A DNA stretch of 64,000 bases from Bifidobacterium santillanense. Lineage in GTDB: Bacteria; Actinomycetota; Actinomycetes; Actinomycetales; Bifidobacteriaceae. How positions within the stretch are numbered: the first letter of the stretch is position 1; each line of letters starts with the position of its first letter. A model generated the notes under the pieces. It saw nothing but the letters and a program-made list of their open reading frames with translations. It made no database searches and was not told the DNA's origin. Position numbers and translations under genes: made by a program. The DNA is taken from the NCBI RefSeq assembly GCF_018555385.1, contig NZ_JAFEJS010000009.1, positions 58,728 through 122,727 of the forward strand, written 5' to 3'. This document shows, piece after piece, positions 59,016 through 64,000 of the stretch.

Positions 59016-60440
59016 ATGGCCTCCGCAACCGTGGGAACCATCGACATCGTCGCCTGGTTCGTCTATCTGTTCTCCGCCGTCATGTTCGTCGTGGGCCTGC
59101 ACTTCATGAACTCGCCCAAGACCGCCCGCAAGGGCAACCAGATCTCCGCCTTCGGCATGGTCGTCGCCGTCCTCATGGCGTTCGTCGTACTGTTCGCCAA
59201 GGGATTCATCAACACGATCGCCGTGGTCGTGCTCGTCGTCGGCATCGCCATCGGCGCGATCGCCGGCGTCGTGTCCGCCAAGAAGGTCAAGATGACCGAC
59301 ATGCCGCAGCTCGTCTCCGTGTTCAACACGGTCGGCGGCGGCGCGGCCGCGCTCGTGGCGTTGAATGACATCCTCACCAAGGAGGGGCTGCCGGACATCG
59401 TCGTGCTCATCACCGCCGGCCTCGGCATCCTCATCGGCTCCGTCACGTTCACCGGATCGCTCATCGCCGCCGGCAAGCTGCAGGGCATCAAGTGGGTCAA
59501 GAAGCTCGCCCTGCCCGGCAAGGGCGTGTGGAACGTGCTGTTCGCCGTCCTGTCCATCGCCGCGCTCGTCATGCTGTGCATCCAGCCCGAGCAGCGGCTG
59601 CTGTGGTCGATCCTGACGACCGTGTTCGCCCTGTGCTACGGCCTCGTGTTCGTCATCCCGATCGGCGGCGCCGACATGCCCGTCGTCATCTCCGTGCTGA
59701 ACGCCTGCACCGGCACCGCGGTCGCCATGTCCGGTCTCGCCATCGACAACGTCGCCCTGATCGTGGCCGGCGCGCTGGTCGGCTCCGCCGGCGTGACCCT
59801 GTCCATCCTCATGGCCCAGGCCATGAACCGTCCGCTGCTGTCCGTCCTCGCCGGCGGCTTCGGCGGCGGCTCCGGAGCGGCCGCCGCGGGCGACGGCCCC
59901 GAGGGCACGATGAAGGAGACCAGCCCGGACGACCTCGCCGTCCAGCTCGTCTACGCCGAGAAGGTCATCTTCGTGCCCGGCTTTGGCCTCGCCCAGGCGC
60001 AGGCCCAGCGCGAGCTCGCCGATCTGGGCGAGCTGCTCAAGGCCCACGGCGTCGAGGTCTCCTACGCGATCCACCCGGTCGCCGGCCGCATGCCCGGCCA
60101 CATGAACGTGCTGCTTGCCGAGGCCAACGTGCCCTACGAGGAGCTCGTCGACCTCGACGAGATCAACCCGCAGTTCCCGCAGGCCAACGTGGCCCTGGTC
60201 GTCGGCGCGAACGACGTCACCAACCCGGCCGCCCGCCGCCCCGGCACCCCGGTCTCCGGCATGCCGATCCTCGACGTCGACAAGGCGCAGAACGTGGTCG
60301 TCATGAAGCGCGGCCGCGGCATGGGCTACGCCGGCATCCAGAACGAGCTCTACTTCGAGGACAACACCCAGATGCTGTTCGGCGACGCGAAGAAGAGTCT
60401 GCAGGCCGTCATCAACGCCGTCAAGGAACTGCTCGCGTGA
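59016..60440 (+). CDS. pntB: NAD(P) transhydrogenase subunit beta
   Basis: 474 residues. Membrane domain with about eight to nine helices, then a soluble NADP-binding domain starting ~300: VIFVPGFGLAQAQAQRELADL, VSYAIHPVAGRMPGHMNVLLAEA, VALVVGANDVTNPAARRPGT, VVMKRGRGMGYAGIQN. GGGGAGGAG before ATG 59016, directly after the pntAB stop. Completes the proton-translocating transhydrogenase, the NADPH/NADH balancing enzyme. Confidence 0.97.
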   Translation: MASATVGTIDIVAWFVYLFSAVMFVVGLHFMNSPKTARKGNQISAFGMVVAVLMAFVVLFAKGFINTIAVVVLVVGIAIGAIAGVVSAKKVKMTDMPQLVSVFNTVGGGAAALVALNDILTKEGLPDIVVLITAGLGILIGSVTFTGSLIAAGKLQGIKWVKKLALPGKGVWNVLFAVLSIAALVMLCIQPEQRLLWSILTTVFALCYGLVFVIPIGGADMPVVISVLNACTGTAVAMSGLAIDNVALIVAGALVGSAGVTLSILMAQAMNRPLLSVLAGGFGGGSGAAAAGDGPEGTMKETSPDDLAVQLVYAEKVIFVPGFGLAQAQAQRELADLGELLKAHGVEVSYAIHPVAGRMPGHMNVLLAEANVPYEELVDLDEINPQFPQANVALVVGANDVTNPAARRPGTPVSGMPILDVDKAQNVVVMKRGRGMGYAGIQNELYFEDNTQMLFGDAKKSLQAVINAVKELLA

Positions 60441-60477
60441 TGGAACTTCGGTTGCGCCGTATCCGGCGCGATTGATG

Positions 60478-60509
60478 AAGGGTCGATTCCCGATCGGGAA
60501 TCGACCCTT
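60478..60509. terminator. terminator after pntB
   Basis: Perfect 14-bp stem AAGGGTCGATTCCC/GGGAATCGACCCTT, loop GATC, followed by TTCTCG. A smaller perfect hairpin GCGCCG-TATC-CGGCGC (about 60454-60469) precedes it. Serves the convergent hydrolase gene as well. Confidence 0.9.
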
Positions 60510-60535
60510 TTCTCGTGTCGCGGTTCCGGCATCCG

Positions 60536-61534
60536 CTACAGGTCGAACACGCGTGTGACGAACGCGGTGACGCGGCTCCAGTAGAGCTCCGGATCCGTGC
60601 TCGCGGACAGTGCATGGCCGGCGCCCGGCACCATCAGTCGCTCGCGGTCCGGCCCCGCGCAGGCGGCGATGTTGCGGTCGAGGAACGCGGGATCGACGAA
60701 CGTGTCCGCCGCCCCGTGGATGAACATCATCGGGATGATCGTGCGGCGCAGCGAGCGTACGCAGGACGCCTCGCGGAACCCGTACCCGGCGACCCGCCGC
60801 GAGATCGCGGACATGAGATCCACCACCGGCACGCCCATCCAGCGGTAGGGCAGATGGTACATGTGCTTCGCGTTGAACAGGAACTGGTCGCGCACCGACG
60901 TGTACCCGCAGTCCTCGATCGCGGCCCTCACATTGCGCGGCAGGGACGGTTCCCCGGTCGCAATCATCACCGTCGAGGCGCCCATCGAGACGCCGTGCAG
61001 CAGGATGCGGGCCTGCGGGTCGCTCGCCGTGATGAGGGTGACCCATCCCATGAGGTCGCGGTGCTCCAGCCAGCCCATGCCGATGTAGCGTCCCTCGCTC
61101 GGCTCGTGGCAGCGCTGCGCGGGCACGAGCACGGTGAATCCCATGCGCGCGAACCGGTGCGCGTACTTCGCCATGTCGGACGGACCTCCGCCGTAGCCGT
61201 GCATGCACACCGCGTAGAGGTGCGGCGCGGGGGAGGCGCAGTCCGGATCGAACAGCCAGCCGCGCAGCTTCAGCCCGTCCTCGGAACGCAGCGAGACGGG
61301 CTGCTTGGCCGTTTCGAACCAGTGCGAGGCCTCTGCCTCCTCGACGGCGTCGCGGTGCGGGGATTGCAGGTACGGGGCCGCGGCGGAGCCGGACATCAAC
61401 CGTTCCATCCAATGCCGGTGACGCACGTCCAACGACAGGCGGAACATGAGATCCGCCGTCGCCAGTACTCCCATGCCCACCATGCCGGCCGTGGCTCCGG
61501 CGCCGATCAGCAGATTCCTGGTGGCTCGCTTCAT
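60536..61534 (-). CDS. membrane-anchored alpha/beta hydrolase
   Basis: 332 residues. One N-terminal hydrophobic helix (LLIGAGATAGMVGMGVLATA) as anchor. Hydrolase fold with oxyanion strand AVCMHGYGGGPSDM, nucleophile elbow LHGVSMGASTVMIA (Ser in GVSMGA), acid in FIHGAADTFVDP, His in PGAGHALSAS. Cap loop between. ATG 61534 with AAGGGA. It resembles YqkD/BAAT-like extracellular esterases; substrate unknown. Convergent with the pnt operon. Confidence 0.85.
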   Translation of the reverse strand: MKRATRNLLIGAGATAGMVGMGVLATADLMFRLSLDVRHRHWMERLMSGSAAAPYLQSPHRDAVEEAEASHWFETAKQPVSLRSEDGLKLRGWLFDPDCASPAPHLYAVCMHGYGGGPSDMAKYAHRFARMGFTVLVPAQRCHEPSEGRYIGMGWLEHRDLMGWVTLITASDPQARILLHGVSMGASTVMIATGEPSLPRNVRAAIEDCGYTSVRDQFLFNAKHMYHLPYRWMGVPVVDLMSAISRRVAGYGFREASCVRSLRRTIIPMMFIHGAADTFVDPAFLDRNIAACAGPDRERLMVPGAGHALSASTDPELYWSRVTAFVTRVFDL

Positions 61535-61769
61535 CGCAGCTCGATTCCCTTGAAAACATCGATGACACCAGTCTAGCCGTCGCATTGTCCCGTCGCCTCG
61601 TATACTTGGTTGCTGTTGCTTTGGCGAGGGAAGGCGCAGCCCGCATGGACCGTCCTTCCGTTATCGACTCGGCGTGAATCATCCCTCCTTGGGACGTTCT
61701 GCGGCGCGTCGTGGCGTCAAAAAACAGAACGACAAGTAACACAACCGTTCAAACCAAGGAGACCATACC

Positions 61770-62390
61770 ATGGCTACCAAGATCGTCCTCAACGGCGAAG
61801 TCCGCAACGAGTTCGGCAAGGGCGTCGCCCGCCGCATGCGCGTCGCCAAGCTCATCCCCGCCACCATCTACGCCGGTGGCGCCGAGCCGAAGTTCATCAC
61901 CCTGCCGATGAAGGAGACCACCCTCTCCCTGCGTCACACCAACGCCCTGTTCGAGCTGAACTTCGGCGGTGAGAAGGCCATGGCCGTCGTCAAGGACGTC
62001 CAGAAGAACCCGGTCAAGCGCATCGTCGAGCACATCGACTTCTACGAGGTCAAGGCCGGCGAGAAGATCGACGTCGAGGTGCCGGTCTTCGTCGAGGGCA
62101 CCCCGAAGGGCGCCGCCGTCGCGTTCGTCGACATCCAGGAGCTCAAGGTCCGCGCCGACGTCGCCAACCTGCCGGAGCGCATCGTCGTGAGCGTCGAGGG
62201 CCTGACCGACGGCACCAAGGTGTTCGCCAAGGACGTCGTCCTTCCGGAGGGCGTCGAGCTCGACGTCGAGGATCCGGAGGAGTCCGTCGTGACCGTCGAG
62301 GTCCCGGAGGATGCCACCGAGTCCACCGCCGCCCCGGAGGCCGCTGCCGCCCCGGCCGCCGACGCCGCTCCGGCCGCCGACGCCAAGTGA
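61770..62390 (+). CDS. rplY: 50S ribosomal protein L25 / general stress protein Ctc
   Basis: 206 residues. L25 domain (1-~90; GEVRNEFGKGVARRMRVAKLIP, with R/K-rich 5S rRNA surface), then the TL5 domain (EVPVFVEGTPKGA, RADVANLPERIVV) and an acidic/Ala-Pro tail. AAGGAG before ATG 61770. Binds 5S rRNA in the large subunit. Strong codon bias. A 235-bp leader precedes it, with a TATACT-like -10 near 61599. Confidence 0.95.
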   Translation: MATKIVLNGEVRNEFGKGVARRMRVAKLIPATIYAGGAEPKFITLPMKETTLSLRHTNALFELNFGGEKAMAVVKDVQKNPVKRIVEHIDFYEVKAGEKIDVEVPVFVEGTPKGAAVAFVDIQELKVRADVANLPERIVVSVEGLTDGTKVFAKDVVLPEGVELDVEDPEESVVTVEVPEDATESTAAPEAAAAPAADAAPAADAK

Positions 62391-62447
62391 TCCGCGTCGG
62401 AGCGAATCCGGCGACGGTCACCGTGCATGACGCATGACCAATGATTC

Positions 62448-62476
62448 GACCCGCGACCACCCGTCGCGGGTCTTTT
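62448..62476 (+). terminator. terminator after rplY
   Basis: Perfect 10-bp stem GACCCGCGAC/GTCGCGGGTC, 5-nt loop, then TTTTC. The remaining gap to ilvE holds a GCCGCC/GGCGGC hairpin just upstream of the start. Confidence 0.9.
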
Positions 62477-62607
62477 CATAATGTGAACCACACCATATTC
62501 TTGAAGACGGGATGTGACAAAGTATCCCACAGCAACGCGTGCCACGAGCGCGCGGCTGACCCTTCGCAATGAACGCCGCCACGGCGGCTGGATAAAAAGA
62601 AGTGAAC

Positions 62608-63735
62608 ATGACTGAAAACACGCATCACGATCCGGCAGCGCTCGACAAGCTGACCGAACCCTTCACCGTTCTGCCGAACGACAACCCCGCGTCCGACGCC
62701 AAGCGCGCCGAACTCATCGACAAGCCGGCGTTCGGACAGGTCTTCTCCGACAACATGGCCCACATGACCTGGACCAAGGGCGAGGGCTGGGGCGACCGTC
62801 GCATCGAGCCGTACGCGCCGCTGAAGATGGATCCGGGCGCCTCCGTGCTGCACTACGCCCAGGAGTGCTTCGAGGGCCTCAAGGCCTACCGCCACGCCGA
62901 CGGCTCCACCTGGCTGTTCCGTCCGGATGCGAACGCCGAGCGCTTCCAGAACTCCGCCAAGCGCCTCTACCTGCCGGAGCTGCCGGTCGACGACTTCATC
63001 GGCTCCGTCGCCGCGCTCGTCAAGCGCGACGTCAACTGGGTGCCGTCCCGTCGTGAGTACACGCTGTACATGCGTCCGTTCATGTTCGCCTCCGAGCCGT
63101 TCCTCGGCGTGCGCGCCCCGCACGAGGTCGACTACTGCGTGATCGCCTCCCCGTCCGGCCCGTACTTCCCGGGCGGCGTCAAGCCCGTGAGCATCTGGGT
63201 CGAGGACAAGTGGTTCCGCACCGGCCCCGGCGGCACCGGCTTCGCCAAGTGCGGCGGCAACTACGCCGCCTCCCTGCTCGGCGAGTACACCGGCATCGAG
63301 AACGGCTGCCAGCAGGTCTGCTTCGTCGACGCCGCCACCAAGACCTATCTCGAGGAGCTCGGCGGCATGAACATGATGGTCGTCCACAAGGACGGCCACG
63401 TGGAGACCCCGTCCCTGACCGGCAACATCCTGCCGGGCGTGACCCGTCGCTCCCTCATCCAGCTGCTGCAGGACGAGGGCCGCGACGTCGTCGAGACGAT
63501 GATCGCCATCGACCAGCTGCTCGAGGACATCAAGTCCGGCGAGGTCACCGAGGTGTTCGCCTGCGGCACCGCCGCCATCATCACCCCGATCGGCCGCTTC
63601 AAGTCCGAGAAGTTCGACGTGACCGTCGCCGACGGCGGTTCCGGCGAGCTCACCGTCGCCCTGCGCAACAAGCTGCTCGGCATCCAGCTCGGCGAGATCG
63701 AGGATCCGCACAACTGGATGTGGAAGGTTTGCTGA
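62608..63735 (+). CDS. ilvE: branched-chain amino acid aminotransferase
   Basis: 375 residues, fold-type IV PLP enzyme of the group with an N-terminal extension. LHYAQECFEGLKAYRHADG, FRPDANAERFQNSA, YTLYMRPFMFA, Schiff-base K214 in GGTGFAKCGGNYAASLLGE, TPSLTGNILPGVTR, and VFACGTAAIITPIG for cofactor phosphate binding. ATG 62608 follows GTG 62602; either could start. Last step of Leu/Ile/Val synthesis and first of their breakdown. Followed by a copy of the 87-nt stem-loop. Confidence 0.96.
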   Translation: MTENTHHDPAALDKLTEPFTVLPNDNPASDAKRAELIDKPAFGQVFSDNMAHMTWTKGEGWGDRRIEPYAPLKMDPGASVLHYAQECFEGLKAYRHADGSTWLFRPDANAERFQNSAKRLYLPELPVDDFIGSVAALVKRDVNWVPSRREYTLYMRPFMFASEPFLGVRAPHEVDYCVIASPSGPYFPGGVKPVSIWVEDKWFRTGPGGTGFAKCGGNYAASLLGEYTGIENGCQQVCFVDAATKTYLEELGGMNMMVVHKDGHVETPSLTGNILPGVTRRSLIQLLQDEGRDVVETMIAIDQLLEDIKSGEVTEVFACGTAAIITPIGRFKSEKFDVTVADGGSGELTVALRNKLLGIQLGEIEDPHNWMWKVC

Positions 63736-63755
63736 GTTTCCTCGCGCTTCTGACC

Positions 63756-63842
63756 GCCTAGGGGCGGATTCCGCATCACCGGACACACTCAAGGCCGTTC
63801 GGCCAAGCCTACGGTCCGGTGATGCGGAATCCGCCCCTAGGC
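63756..63842. repeat. 87-nt stem-loop element, copy 2 (28-bp stem, constant 31-nt loop)
   Basis: Arms 63756-63783 and 63815-63842 are perfectly complementary over 28 bp. The loop 63784-63814 is identical to 25229-25259. Total length and geometry (28 + 31 + 28) equal copy 1, although the stems agree at only 12 of 28 positions. It lies 20 bp after the ilvE stop, before a convergent partial gene, and is followed by TCTTTTG. Confidence 0.9.
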
Positions 63843-63905
63843 TCTTTTGCGCTCGAAAACAGGTTGGGAAGCGGGGGTTATAGGCCAAAATGTGTGTCTG
63901 AGGGT

Positions 63906-64000
63906 TTAGTCGTTTGATGGCCATTCGACGCGGGTGTGGAAGTCGTTCCAGTCGATGCCGGTGCCGTATCTCATGGGGATGCCGAACGTCTCGTGCATGC
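63906..64000 (-). CDS. unidentified gene, 3' end only
   Basis: An open frame enters from the right edge and ends at TAA (63906-63908); the visible 31 codons give FGIPMRYGTGIDWNDFHTRV then EWPSND. No family is recognisable from so short a tail. The Met at 63998 may be internal. Confidence 0.4.
   Translation of the reverse strand, partial: MHETFGIPMRYGTGIDWNDFHTRVEWPSND

Noticed and set aside
58695..61742. A ~1000-codon open frame on the minus strand opposite the pnt operon, and many other long antisense frames
   Set aside because: They mirror codon-position bias of the real G+C-rich genes, have His/Asp/Arg/Glu/Val-rich translations without domains, and lack ribosome sites.
62574..62600. Possible attenuator or T-box before ilvE
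   Set aside because: Only a small GCCGCC/GGCGGC hairpin is present; no T-box consensus, leader peptide rich in branched-chain codons or alternative terminator was seen.

Overview
The window is a G+C-rich (roughly two thirds by eye), gene-dense chromosomal segment of a Bifidobacterium-like actinobacterium. The support is the bifid-shunt pair transaldolase/transketolase beside hrcA-dnaJ2-uppP, the uvrA-uvrC-aroE-rapZ-whiA-pgk-tpiA-secG run, an aromatic-lactate-type dehydrogenase, a MptD-type ECF cassette, and AGGAGG-type ribosome sites with frequent GTG/TTG starts. The species cannot be fixed from the sequence. No insertion sequence, phage, plasmid origin or CRISPR array was seen. The window starts inside a YhgE/Pip-type membrane protein gene and ends in the 3' end of an unidentified minus-strand gene.

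Layout. 1-12 kb: YhgE/Pip C-terminus, an orphan DUF559/AbiEi-like protein, a NarL-type two-component pair, a small membrane protein, a DUF2974 hydrolase, a LysR regulator and a divergent heterodimeric ABC exporter. 12-22 kb: HAD phosphatase, bifunctional NAD(P)HX repair enzyme, ABC-F ATPase, class I aminotransferase, an unknown protein, and a three-gene ECF transporter (S-T-AA). 22-33 kb: uvrA under a perfect LexA box, uvrC, aroE, rapZ, whiA, pgk, tpiA, secG. 33-38.7 kb: a lactate/2-hydroxyacid dehydrogenase (proposed aromatic lactate dehydrogenase), a Cof-type HAD, a membrane protein plus YtrA-type GntR regulator, and an XRE-aminotransferase fusion, with two elaborate operator regions. 38.7-46 kb: MATE exporter, carboxymuconolactone-decarboxylase-like protein, BrnQ, tal, tkt. 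46-52.4 kb: CIRCE-controlled hrcA-dnaJ, uppP, fructosamine kinase, PAC2 protein, and a tRNA cluster Gly-Cys-Val-Val-Gly. 52.5-64 kb: M23 peptidase, two convergent acyl-CoA synthetases, split transhydrogenase pntAA-pntAB-pntB, alpha/beta hydrolase, ribosomal protein L25 (Ctc), ilvE.

How the genes work together. tal, tkt, pgk, tpiA and the NAD(P) transhydrogenase belong to central carbon and redox metabolism. The dehydrogenase-HAD-aminotransferase neighbourhood looks like an amino-acid to 2-oxoacid to aryl-lactate route that would reoxidise NADH. uvrA/uvrC are repair genes, with SOS control visible only at uvrA. hrcA-dnaJ is the heat-shock unit.

The most unusual items are (1) two 87-nt stem-loops 38.5 kb apart with an identical 31-nt loop but different, self-complementary 28-bp stems; (2) an XRE DNA-binding domain fused to a full AlaA-like aminotransferase, preceded by six TTGAAC-type half-sites; and (3) a 24-bp perfect dyad built around a promoter in front of the YtrA-type regulator operon.
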